From Pilaira anomala (lineage: Eukaryota > Mucoromycota > Mucoromycetes > Mucorales > Mucoraceae): a stretch of DNA of 64,000 bases. Made by a program: the position numbers and the translations under genes. Shown in pieces: positions 45,309-55,721 of this stretch. The notes under the pieces were generated by a model, which saw only the letters and a program-made list of their open reading frames with translations, was not told the origin of the DNA and made no database searches. Within the stretch, counting starts at the first letter, position 1, and each line of letters begins with the position of its first letter. The DNA is taken from positions 62,001 to 126,000 of the forward strand of contig JAIXMQ010000060.1 of the NCBI GenBank assembly GCA_025716855.1, written 5' to 3'.

Positions 45309-46680
45309 ATGCGACAATATTGGTTTAAAGTATATAGTCCCGAACACGATGAAACTCGTATTTTGTGGATGGATATTCCTCAAGGAGATGATATTCATAT
45401 ATTTGAACAATTAAAGAATGATGTAAAATTATATATACCTGCACATTGTATCTTTATAAAAGTCCTAATTTTTTTTTAATACAGGTACGATGGGTTTTTA
45501 AACTTGCACCAGATTATGACTTTTATTTTATACATAAAGATAAAGATAATGATGATGTAGCGATTAAAGAAAATTATGAAGTATTGAACTATATGTTTCG
45601 TATGGAAGATAACCGAAAATTAAAGTTATCCATTGCACCTGCTACTGAACATAAAACAACAACAACAAATGAACAAACAACAAGTTCAGAACAAACAAGG
45701 TCAGATGATAGTAATTCATCAGCAGCTTTATCCGAATCTTTTCAATCTATCATGAAACATTTGGAACTTGGTATGTCGAACTTACAAGCCACGGTAGAAA
45801 AAAGTGCAGCTACTGTTGCAACTAATACAGTGGAAACAGTAGTTAAAACTGCTGCTGAAACCGCTGCTAGCGTATATCGTTCTTTACTCCCATTAACAGA
45901 TTCTTTAAATTCAGAAAAACCCCAATTTGATGTAATTTGTGATGGATGTTATACACCTATTCGAGGGTAAATTTTGATTATTATTATTTGTACTTGTTTT
46001 ATTCTTGTTTTTAACTTTTTTAAATGTATTTAGCCAAAGATGGAGGTGTGAAACATGTGATGATTTTGACCTGTGCAGTACTTGTAAATGTCGTGTGAAC
46101 CATAATCAAACCCATAATTTCCGATTGATTAAGAAAGAAACTTCCTCTTATGTTCATGAAGAAAATATAATTCCTGATCAAAAAGATACAAGTTCTTGTG
46201 GTTCAAACTCTGCTCAAACTATCTTCATTTGTGACTATTGTGATTCTGATATTGTCGGAATCCGCCATACTTGTGGGGCTTGTCCAGGTAAATATTTGTA
46301 TATATATATATATATAAAAAGATAACAATAGTATATTAGCTAATAGTTTTTGTTTATTTATTTATTTCTAAAAAGACTTTGATTTATGTCATTCTTGTTT
46401 TGCTATTGTAAAAGAGAATCATCCTGAACATATATTTGTTACTCGTCTTGTAGGTGCACAAGCGTACAGATCAAAAAAGAGCTCAAAAAATCCAATGAAT
46501 AAAAAGTCAAAGCCTTCTTCTTTGGCTTCTTCCTCCAAGAGATCATTTGATCAGCAGGCTTCTAATACTAAAAAGGTAAATCATCTCGGTGTAAAATGTG
46601 ATCATTGTCAACAAGATATACATGGTATTCGTTTTAAGGCAAGTAATAATGTAAACATTATATTCATATAACTATTATTT

Positions 46681-46711
<31 letters not shown>

Positions 46712-48259
46712 GCATAATATAGTGCGGACATTGTAACAACTATGATTTGTGTGAAACGTGCGAAAAGGATGCTTTATCTTTTCATGAAAGCCAACATGCT
46801 TTCATTAAAATTAGATATCCTATTCAAAGTATCTCCGGAAAAGCTATTTTACCAAGATTTATTCCTTTAGGAGAAAAAGTGATAAATAAGGAGATGGAAT
46901 CAATTAATCAAAAAATTCCTATAAATATTGAAAAATCCGTAGTATCAAGCTTAGTTTCTCAAAAGAGTTTGCCTGTACCTCCTCCTTCTGCATCATCCAC
47001 TGTTACAACAGCAACACCAAATTCTTCTTCTTCGGCAAGTTTGCCTATAGATGTACCAGAACAACCAGAAGAACCAAAATTGTCTGCAACCTTTGTATCT
47101 GATATTAACGTACCTGATGGAACCACAATTGTTCCTAAAAAGACATTTATAAAGGTCAGTTTTTAATATTTATATAATCACCCTGAAATTTTTTTTTTAA
47201 AAAAGTATGTTTTTTTTTATACCTGTATACGTAGATGTGGAAAATCATGAACAATGGAAATGTTGATTGGCCAATTGGTACGCACTTATTATTTACGGGT
47301 GGTTCTATCTTGAGACCTCATCCTATCTCACGTCCAGATAGTTTTATGGTACCAGTTGTATCGCCAAGAGATGAAACCTGTATTACTGCTGAACTTCGGG
47401 CACCCGATTGCGCAGGAGAATACTCAAGTTACTTTTCTCTTTGTACTCCAGATGGCGTTCGCTTTGGCGATACCTTATGGTGCTCTATTATGGTTGATCA
47501 GGAACAGGATGAAGCACAAAAAATGTCAAGAACTGTATCAGCAGAAGATATCATGATGAATTCAAGTAATAGTATGATATATCCCACTATCTCAACTGAA
47601 TCTTCCTTTCATCAACTTCCACTTGAATCTGAAAGTAATGATGGTTATACAGATCAAGATCAGTACTCTGAAGCTACTACAAATGATCGTATATCAATCA
47701 TGACTTCAAATCTTAGTTATACCAATAGTCATGTCAGTAGTCCTGCTACTTCAGAATTAGATATGGGTGATCGACATCGTGATCGTTTTTTCTCTGAATC
47801 CGTAGAGGAGAATGGTGAAGAGGTTGAAGAAATTGTACAAAGCCCTGCTATCAATCCTGAATACCAAGTTATCAGTCCTGCTGTCAGTATGATCTTGACA
47901 CAAGGGGGTAATGATATTTCTGAACATGGCAATGATTCAGATGATGAATTTATCATGATTGAAAATCAAGACGATACTTCCGAAGAAAAACCGCATAGCG
48001 CTAGTGGTATTAATAGTCTTGCTTCGTCTTCTCATACCATAACTCCCGGAAATGAGCATATATCCGACGAAGTTACATACAGATCACAACTATTAAAGTT
48101 GCATGAAATGGTAATAAAAAAAACCGCTATAATACCTTAACATATTCTAATTTTGTAAGTTAGGGATTTACGAATTGTGATGAATTAGCAATTAGTCTCT
48201 TGAAACTTCATCAAGGACGTGTTGAAGATGTGATTGCGAAGTTACTTTATTACCCATAA
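45309..48259 (+). CDS. NBR1-type selective autophagy receptor
   Basis: Seven exons (45309-45422, 45485-45966, 46034-46287, 46376-46638, 46723-47154, 47235-48110, 48164-48259) give about 838 aa. An N-terminal PB1-like domain opens MRQYWFKVYSPEHDETRILW. Three ZZ zinc fingers follow (CDGCYTPIRG...CETCDDFDLC; CDYCDSDIVG...CGACPDFDLC; CDHCQQDIHG...CGHCNNYDLC). The four-tryptophan (FW) domain runs through MWKIMNNGNVDWPIGTHLLF to DTLWCSIMV. A likely Atg8-interaction motif, DDEFIMIENQDD, lies at about residue 735. A C-terminal UBA (MGFTNCDELAISLLKLHQ) closes the protein. NBR1 binds ubiquitylated cargo and Atg8. Intron 4 uses a GC donor (AAG|GCAAGT at 46639). Confidence 0.93.
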
Positions 48260-48709
48260 GAAGAACACAACTACCTCTTTTCTAATAGCTTAATTACCAA
48301 AAAAAAAACATCATTTATCACATATCAATTAACCAATTAGTAATATAAAAAAGGAAATATTGTGTCGAATTGTAATGACATTTTATATTTGTTAAAATAG
48401 CTATCTATCATTCCCTTTATTCTACCAGTACCCGAAGCTACTTTTATCTTATAAAAGCATCGGGCTTCTTCTGTTTTTTAAATATTCAGTTTTTGTATCT
48501 ATTCCAAATAATTATATTTCTGTTGGTCTTGCCTTACATAACTTTACTATGCAAAAAAAAAAACAAAGTTTTATATCATTTGGTTTGAAGCATCACCAAA
48601 TAACTTCCAAAAGATATAAAAAATCGTAAAGATTAGCTGCAAAACGGGAAAGCCATCCCAACAAATTCTTTAAATTCCGCCCGGAAACGCATAAAAATGC
48701 AAAAAGAAT
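48260..48709. other. 3' flank of NBR1-like gene up to tRNA-Asn
   Basis: AT-rich, with no ORF of interest. The T run in the tRNA's 3' flank (TTTTT on the minus strand, about 48700) is a probable Pol III terminator. Confidence 0.5.
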
Positions 48710-48783
48710 CGCTCCCGGGTGGGCTTGAACCACCAACCTCCTGATTAACAGTCAGACGCGCTAGCCAATTGCGCCACGGAAGC
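48710..48783 (-). tRNA. tRNA-Asn (GTT)
   Basis: On the minus strand a 7-bp acceptor stem (GCTTCCG with CGGGAGC, one G-T pair), D arm with GCGCAATTGGCTAGCGC, anticodon loop CTGTTAA (GTT) and T arm with GGTTCAAGC form a complete cloverleaf with discriminator G. No intron. A and B boxes are intact, and T5 follows the 3' end. Confidence 0.96.
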
Positions 48784-48845
48784 TGTTACGATGCCCCAAT
48801 TTTTAAAAATTTTAAAACAAAATACATAAAATAAAAAACAACAGT

Positions 48846-48862
48846 CACGTGATTCGCACGTG
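48846..48862. promoter_or_regulatory. Pair of CACGTG E-boxes
   Basis: CACGTG at 48846-48851 and 48857-48862, starts 11 bp apart, between tRNA-Asn and the LINE. Confidence 0.35.
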
Positions 48863-48905
48863 ATATATGGTGCCGTCCTAGACTATGCATGTACGACTTT
48901 TTTTT

Positions 48906-49205
48906 TTAGACGAGAGGTAAAATTATATCAAAGTTTTTTATTTTTTCTTTTTGCTCTTCTTTTAAATAATAAAAAAAAATTATGTTCATCCTTTTCAATG
49001 AAGGAAAGTTTCTAGGACCATTATTATTATGATGCTGCGGAGATAACATTATTGATGCTGGTGTTGTAAAAAATGAAGAACACCAAAGCCACCTGTTGTC
49101 ACTTGTCACTGTCGTGTTTCGCTTGGAAAAATTTGTTAAAATTTTTGGACCACTGTTTTCTGTTGAAGGATCATCATCTTGATGAGGTGAAAAAGAAAAA
49201 ACGGT
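48906..49205 (-). other. Possible orphan exon or ORF
   Basis: A 100-codon open frame (49205-48906) without an early ATG. Its first two thirds look protein-like and Ser/Thr/Asn-rich (FSPHQDDDPSTENSGPK, NRWLWCSSFFTTPASIM); the rest is A/T low complexity. It could be an exon of a gene disrupted by nearby elements, or chance. I recognise no family. Confidence 0.25.
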
Positions 49206-49260
49206 TATTATATAGTTTTAAAAAGGATCCAACCTAAATAAATCTAAGAGACATAAACCT

Positions 49261-49277
49261 CACGTGCTAGTCACGTG
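49261..49277. promoter_or_regulatory. Second pair of CACGTG E-boxes
   Basis: CACGTG at 49261-49266 and 49272-49277, again 11 bp apart, the same spacing as the pair at 48846. Confidence 0.35.
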
Positions 49278-49636
49278 ATAATTAAAAAAATTGTAACACA
49301 CAATTTATATAATTTGTATAGCAAGATCGGTAACTAAACCGATCATAGCTCAGTTTAAAGATTTAATTTTATTGATAAAAAATAATTATACGGCGACTCT
49401 ATTGAGCATAAATTGCCACATTATAATGGATAAAATTCTATAAAAGAAAATGTGGAAGATCTAAAAACCCTAGGATATACCCAATATAAAGGGAAAAAAA
49501 GTAAAAGAGAGAAGAAGGGGAACGGGAAGACTAATCTAAGAGTATTCTAATCCACAGGGAACAACCAACGGATGGGAACTTTGATAATATACACTTACCA
49601 CCGAGGTGTCGCAAGGGAAGATAGTCTACTAATATT

Positions 49637-52600
49637 TCATCTAGGAGCTGGTCGAGGGGCGTGTGGTAACCAACGGTTACCTGGATCTGGATCTGGGGGT
49701 ATTCTAGCAGCAGGGTGACGAAGACAGTCTATTGCATAGAGCAATTGGAGTAAGGCAGACCAGTAGGGGGGTGGACCGTGGGTAGCCTTTTCGGGCAGAC
49801 CGTTAATGGCAGCGTCAATTGGGTGAACACCAGGTCGGGGGGACACTGGCATTGCATCCCAAAGGGCAGGATCTATGGCACGGCAAGTGATGTAATGGGA
49901 ACGAGTAATGAATTCACCCGAGAGACAAGGACATTCTTCGCGCAAGTTAGCGAATCGACCAAGACGCCATCGTACAAGACGACTACGTGCACTACGTTGC
50001 ATAGGCAATGTAAGAATCGGATCAGGTTTGGATGTGCACGGACGGCAGGCACGTACAAGGACATGGTGACCAGTAGTGACGGCCTTAGCCATAGCGTTAT
50101 CGAACTCTGTCTGTAGGAACTGGCGGATGATACCACGCAAGACTACATCTGGAAGGGGTTCAGATGACCGGGGAAGAGACCTGTATAATGGGTTCTTTTG
50201 GAGGAAACCTATTAAACGGGGTGGCCGGGGTAAAGTTTGCAGTAACACCACTAAGGAGTCCTCAGGGAGATACTTGGCACGATTTACGAAGCGAGTAACC
50301 AGCGTATTGTACCGATGTTTCATTGGAGGGAGACAGGTAATGTGTTTGGCAACATTAAACCAGGAACCCCCAATGAACATAGAGACCAGTTTATTCTGAG
50401 CATCGTCAAAGTGCTTGAGATCTGCACCAGAGAGATTGGAGATTGCTAAACCATACTCTATCTTAGGGCGGATAAAGCAGGTATACAGGCGCGAAGAGAG
50501 GAGGAGGGAGAAACCATTACGGTGAGCACCTACCGAGACGAGGAGAGCCATAGTCTTGACAGCACTAGCCTTTCGTAGGGCGAGAATACCAGGACCATAG
50601 AGACCAGAACTCCTAAAGGGAACACCAAGGTAAACGAACTCGTCAACTGTGGGAAGAATGGAACCGTAGAGGGACAGTGGGGTACCCGAAGAAGGTGCAT
50701 TGAGGATGGCACATTTCGACGGGCTCCAGCGGTAACCAAGTTCTTGAGAGTGGGATGCAGCTAGGTTTAGCATCTCTTGGACTTGAGAGTGAGAGCCAAA
50801 GATAGCTACATCATCTGCAAACAAGAGACAGTTGAGAGGAGTAGGACCAGTTGAATCAGGGGTAGTAATCCAAGTAGTACCACGGGATGCAACAGACCTA
50901 AGGACACGAGGCAACGAGTTGATGTACAATGAGTACAGGTGTGGAGACAGTACCGAACCTTGTAGTACACCAGTTGCAGGTGAGAAGGGGGCTGATGTAT
51001 GATTGGCGATCAACACCGAAATGTGAACGTCATCAAACATGTTTACCAAGAGTGCAAGTACTGGACGGGGAAGAGAGGATTCTGCTAAGATAGCCCAGAT
51101 AACCCGTCGATCGACGGTATCATAGGCAGCCTTGATATCGAGAAACGCAACAACTGGACGGCGATGATTAGTCCGAGTGTAGTCAACCATCAAGTCATGT
51201 AGGCATAGAGCTTGATCAAGTGGACTACGTTGGGGACGGAAACCACCTTGGGCCACATCAAGGGGAGGAGAATGGGCAGTGAGAAAATCGGATAGATTAA
51301 ACTCAAAGAGTTTTCTCATAACCGATGTCAGAGAGATGGGCCTATAGTTAGCCGGGTCAGTAGGATCACCTTTTTTATGTATCGGGAATACACAAGCCGT
51401 ACGCCAAAGGCGGGGTGTGTAAGCCCATTGATAGCATAAAGAGAACATAAGGGATAGAACCGGGGCCAGTTCGGCGGATATCGCATGAAGCATTTCTGCT
51501 TTCAAGTGGTCAGAACCAGGAGCCTTTCGCTTAGGGAGTCGCTTGATATGGTCTGCGACCATATCCGGGCTAAAAGGAACATCCTCCGGGAGGGGAAATG
51601 GAACATGACCAATTACATCCATTGGTGGGGGTGGCCTAGTAGAGGAGTCCGGAAGGATAGAGCCATCATAGACCGACGACAAGTGACTTGCCATTGTGTC
51701 AACCGAAGCTTGGGGGCCATCGGTATGAGCATAGGTCGAAGAACATTGGCGACGTCGTTTGATGTTGGCCAAGGCACTTATAGCCTTGGTGGGATCCTTT
51801 TCTAGGGAAGCACAGAAGTTTTTCCACGACAGACGCTTGGCAGCAGAAACCAGGTTTCGGAACACCTTTTGAGCTTCACGGTGCTTGCGCCACCAGTGAC
51901 ATTTATCAGCACCTACGGTGTGATGCCACTTGCCGAAGCACCGGTCACGTTCACGAGCAGCAGCTTGAATTTCGGGAGTCCAGTACTTCTTCCATCTTTT
52001 ACCAGAATGGGATTTCCTAGAGCCGAGAACAGTATCGAACGTCTGATAAAGACAATCATTCAAAGAATGATTTATGGAGTCAATATCAGGGCGGACAACA
52101 CCAGGGGAGGAGACATGCAGGAGAGAGAGTCAACCAATGGGGTAACCATAGCCTTGAACTTCGACCGAAGTTTCGGTACGTAGCCAGGTTTATCCAAAAG
52201 AGACAAATTCCACAGACGCCGTTGGGCAATGGAGTCATTACCAGAGCCTCTAGATCCCAAAGTTGGATCATAGGTAAATGACAGGTCATAAGCCTATGAT
52301 CAGAGCTAAGTGACAGATCTTCATAACCACTAGTTGCGGCGAAGCCATATTCCAGGACGGAATATTGGTCATGAACAGGTCGATAATACTTGCACATTTC
52401 AAGTTGTTACGGAAAGTGCTGTAAGTATTAACACCAAAGGCAAGAGTCTCGTTTAATATTTGAAGATTTCGTTCAAGACACCAGGAGGCCAGATCAGCAC
52501 CACGGGGAGTCATAATTTTATCACCGAGGACATCACCTAGACGACTATTGAAATCACCACAGATGATAGTATCAGACCCAAGGGGAATTGAACGGAGAGC

Positions 52601-53002
52601 CGGGATCACCAAACTATCGGGTAGTCTGGGTGGAAAGTAGCAACAATGCATAGTGACACTGCCAACCCTGAGAGACAGAGTATAAGCATTGTAGGACGGA
52701 AGCTGAGTGACAGGGAAAGGGCAATGCGGAGACACGAAAGCGGTTATACCGTCTTGACCACGACCACGACGGTTCTGGGTAGTGTTATTAACACGAGTAC
52801 CATATACATGGAACTGTTTGTACCCATCAGCCGGGAAATAGCCAGAGAGTAAGAACGTTTCGGTGACGAAAAGGATGTCGGAGGTCAAGGTGTGGGAGAG
52901 GACGTCTTGGACTGTAGTGGCACGGAGACCATTAGCATTCCAAAGACTTATGTTAAGAGAACGGACAGGGTTTGAGTTTTGGCTTGCGAATATGGTACTC
53001 AT
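49637..53002 (-). pseudogene. LINE ORF2: APE endonuclease + reverse transcriptase, frameshifted
   Basis: ORF2 starts at 53002 and its frame runs to about 52290. The first 230 aa are an exonuclease-endonuclease-phosphatase domain (LWNANGLRATT, VTETFLL, IICGDFNSRLGD, then SSDHRLMT in a shifted frame). Between about 52400 and 52070 the homology passes through two other frames. From about 52090 to 49637 the frame is open again for over 800 aa. The RT has ANYRPISLTSV, GGFRPQRSPLDQAL, VAFLDIKAAYDTVDR and LLFADDVAIFG, so the catalytic Asp pair is intact. A CCHC-like motif (CPCLSG...HYITC) lies near the C-terminus. It reads as a recently active element with a small damaged patch or sequence errors. 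Confidence 0.85.
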
Positions 53003-53970
53003 TAGAGTTCCATATCGGAAGCGGAGGAGTCAACGTCAAGTGGTTCAGATGGATCTGAACCAAGCTTGAAGTGGAAAGCGGCCTTTCGTGGATCAACCTT
53101 AGCTAATCTCGAACGAGCAGCAGAGATAGCACCAGTAACATCGTCTTCATCGATCCAACCGAGCTGTAAGAAGGACCTAGCAACGGGACCAACCAAGAGA
53201 GGACGCAAGAAGGAGAGAGTATCTAAAGCACGGTCATAGACCAAAGAGTGCATTTGTTGAGCACGACCGTCTTCAGACAAGGAAGCGTACTTGGGATCAG
53301 CCAGATTCTTGGGATCGAGAGGATCAAAGGTGTCAAACACCTGGGCACTAACCTTCTTCATGGTAGCAGTGAATTCCTTCACATACTGAACATGCATCAG
53401 GACACCAAGGACACCAGAGGCAGGGAAAGAGACATCCAAGATACGACCGGTATCTACACCGGAGCGACGGAGACGAGAACGAACTTCAGACCGTGTGATC
53501 TTACGAGATCTACCGAGGTAGACATAGGCAAAGCCTTGCTCACCCTTGAACTCAAGGGATTGGAAGGCTCTGGCGGCGGAGACACGCTTCTTGTGAGAAG
53601 TGGGAGCAGCGGTACGCTTGGGAACAGAAGCAGCAGTCTTGTCTGCCCAAGTAGAGCCAAAAATGGAGAGGTCTTTTTCACCAAGTTTGGGGGTCGTAGG
53701 ACCATTATTGGGCGAGTTATGGCCATTTGAAGTTTTCTGACCTTTTTTTGCAGGCAAATGGGGAATGCCGCCGTCGGAGTTAGAATTTAAAAGCTGCTCG
53801 GATCGCAGCATTTTTTTTAAATTTTCATTCTCCGACTGAAGAGAAATGTTCTTTTGTTCCATCGAATGGAGCTTGTCCTTAAGAGCCATCATTTCCGTAA
53901 AAACAGATGAGTATTCTTGGACTTGTCGGTGAAGACCTAAGAGCATGTGTTGCATTTGAGCAACGTCCAT
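53002..53970 (-). CDS. LINE ORF1 (RNA-binding/chaperone-type protein)
   Basis: A complete 322-aa frame starting MDVAQMQHMLLG. Residues about 1-60 are a heptad-rich coiled coil (MMALKDKLHSMEQKNISLQS). A basic, Ser/Thr-rich linker follows. A globular region (GFAYVYLGRSRKITRSEVRS...RILDVSF) has alternating strand/helix character. The C-terminus is acidic (DVDSSASDMEL). No zinc knuckle is seen. Its stop codon overlaps the ORF2 start as TAATG. LINE ORF1 proteins coat element RNA. Confidence 0.85.
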   Translation of the reverse strand: MDVAQMQHMLLGLHRQVQEYSSVFTEMMALKDKLHSMEQKNISLQSENENLKKMLRSEQLLNSNSDGGIPHLPAKKGQKTSNGHNSPNNGPTTPKLGEKDLSIFGSTWADKTAASVPKRTAAPTSHKKRVSAARAFQSLEFKGEQGFAYVYLGRSRKITRSEVRSRLRRSGVDTGRILDVSFPASGVLGVLMHVQYVKEFTATMKKVSAQVFDTFDPLDPKNLADPKYASLSEDGRAQQMHSLVYDRALDTLSFLRPLLVGPVARSFLQLGWIDEDDVTGAISAARSRLAKVDPRKAAFHFKLGSDPSEPLDVDSSASDMEL

Positions 53971-54284
53971 GAGGGGGTAGTGAGATCCTCTAACGATCCT
54001 GTCATTTCTACGTTCAGGATGGAGGGTTGCGGGTAGGCGATTTTTCTATTTTTCTGCTTATGAATCAATTAATTAATTAATTAATTCAAAAGATGTGCTA
54101 ATCGTTTGCGATCTTGCTGAAACTTTAATAGAGTCTTCTTAACGAGGTAAGCTTCTTAAATTAAAGCTTTTGTTCGACGTTGATACTAAAGTTGTTGTTC
54201 TTTTTAACCTTCTTGTTGGGCGGGTAAATTATCACCCGGCTTGGAGGGAAAAAAACACTAGAGATAATTTTATATGGAATACGT

Positions 54285-54357
54285 GCTTCCTTGGCTCAGT
54301 CGGTAGAGCGTTAGTCTCATAATCTGAAGGTCGCCAGTTCGATCCTGGCAGGGAGCA
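54285..54357 (+). tRNA. tRNA-Met elongator (CAT)
   Basis: 73 nt with acceptor GCTTCCT pairing AGGGAGC, D arm GCTCAGTCGGTAGAGC, anticodon loop CTCATAA (CAT) and T arm CCAGTTCGATCCTGG, discriminator A. No intron. T-rich sequence follows. The D and T arms and the lack of initiator-type features favour the elongator. Confidence 0.95.
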
Positions 54358-55721
54358 TCCTTTTGCATTTTTTTAATTTTGGAAAGTTGGTCTGTGTAAC
54401 ATTGTTATTTTGCTGTAAGAACTTCCTTTTATTTCATATACTCCTGTTCTATTTATTATCGATGTAATATCATAAAAATCTAGTGTGTTTTTTGGATGAT
54501 TCAATAAAATGATGTGTAGCTCACTCATTACTATTGAAACTGTATTTATCATATTTTATATTGCATGTTAGTCTATTGGGTCTGAAATAATGACTTGGCA
54601 CTCGCTGTTAATAGCTTCCATCCTAAATGTATTTATTATCACTTTTATTATTTTCTAAAGAACTTATAATTATTCATAGCATAGTTAACTTCTTAAAGTC
54701 TGATATGCATGTACTTGCCTAACTTTCGATATAAAATAATTTCAGCAGCCATCAGAATTAAAGTTTTTTAATAGTTTCTAACTTTAATTAAGCTTGTATT
54801 AAATACCAAGAGATCAAAATAAATAGAATAGTTTCAAGACCAAGATTCAATGACATTTTAGGGTAGAAATGAACAATATAACTGTTTTATAGTTTAATTT
54901 TGATATAATTTTTGTCACGATGTATAAATATAATGCTTGGAGCACAATTTATGTCAAAGAATAGCAAGGCGTACTTCTTTTTTGGAAGAATTTGATATTA
55001 TTTCAATCATTTATTAAAAATCACTACTTTGTTAAAAAAAAATTATGCGAGAAATGTAGACGCAGCCCTGTTTTATATTACACTTTTTAAAAAGAAAAAA
55101 GAAGTGGAAGCAATTGATCATTAGTAAACTAATACCTACAAGAATTAAATTAATAAATTGTTCGTGCCCCAAAACATATTACTTTTTGTTGCACAGTCGA
55201 TGGAGTTTGTATCTTTGTAACTCAAAACAAACATTTATCTGTCATTATTGCTAAAACTATTATTTATCGATTAAAAAAAACTGAACACTTACAATGTTCA
55301 ACTAAAACCAAAATTTCTATAATCTTGATAGCACTTGGCAATTCTTTTAAAGTATCAAAATTGATGTGTATTGGATTCAGCGAAGAGATACAATCAATAC
55401 AATAGTTTTGTAAACGTGTCGTGATAGTAGTGGCTTATGTAAAAAAAAGGCCTGTTCAACTATTTTTATTATTGTTATAGCTTCTCGCTTCTTCCTCAAG
55501 AGGTTGAGAAGTCTAATATACTTTACACAATCACTTTTATCTTTTCAAGGTTCGTGACGACTCATTTGTGATACAGAACGGATTCTATAGACATCGACAG
55601 GTGTTTCACACGGAGTTTATACCTTTATACAGGCAGTTTGTATCGAAAAAATAATTTTAATTTTTTTTCTTCTATTTTTTTTTTTTTTTTTTCGTTAACC
55701 ACCAACCTTATTTTAAAAAAT
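54358..55721. other. Intergenic, promoter of G-alpha gene
   Basis: About 1.4 kb of AT-rich sequence without recognisable coding or RNA signal. A T-run of about 16 nt lies just before the G-alpha start. Confidence 0.5.

Larger units (their letters stand above)
49373..54264 (-). mobile_element. Non-LTR (LINE) retrotransposon, nearly full length
   Basis: A two-ORF LINE of about 4.9 kb on the minus strand: a 5' leader of about 290 nt, ORF1, ORF2 with APE-type endonuclease and reverse transcriptase, and a 3' UTR of about 260 nt. It is clearly GC-richer than the flanking genes, and its codon use differs. Ends are uncertain. I place them by a 9-bp direct repeat TAATTTTAT at 49364-49372 and 54265-54273, which may be a target-site duplication. 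No long poly-A tail is visible. The 5' end abuts tRNA-Met. Confidence 0.8.

Noticed and set aside
49778..53730. Plus-strand ORFs over the LINE
   Set aside because: Antisense shadows of ORF1 and ORF2 in GC-richer DNA. None has a recognisable domain.
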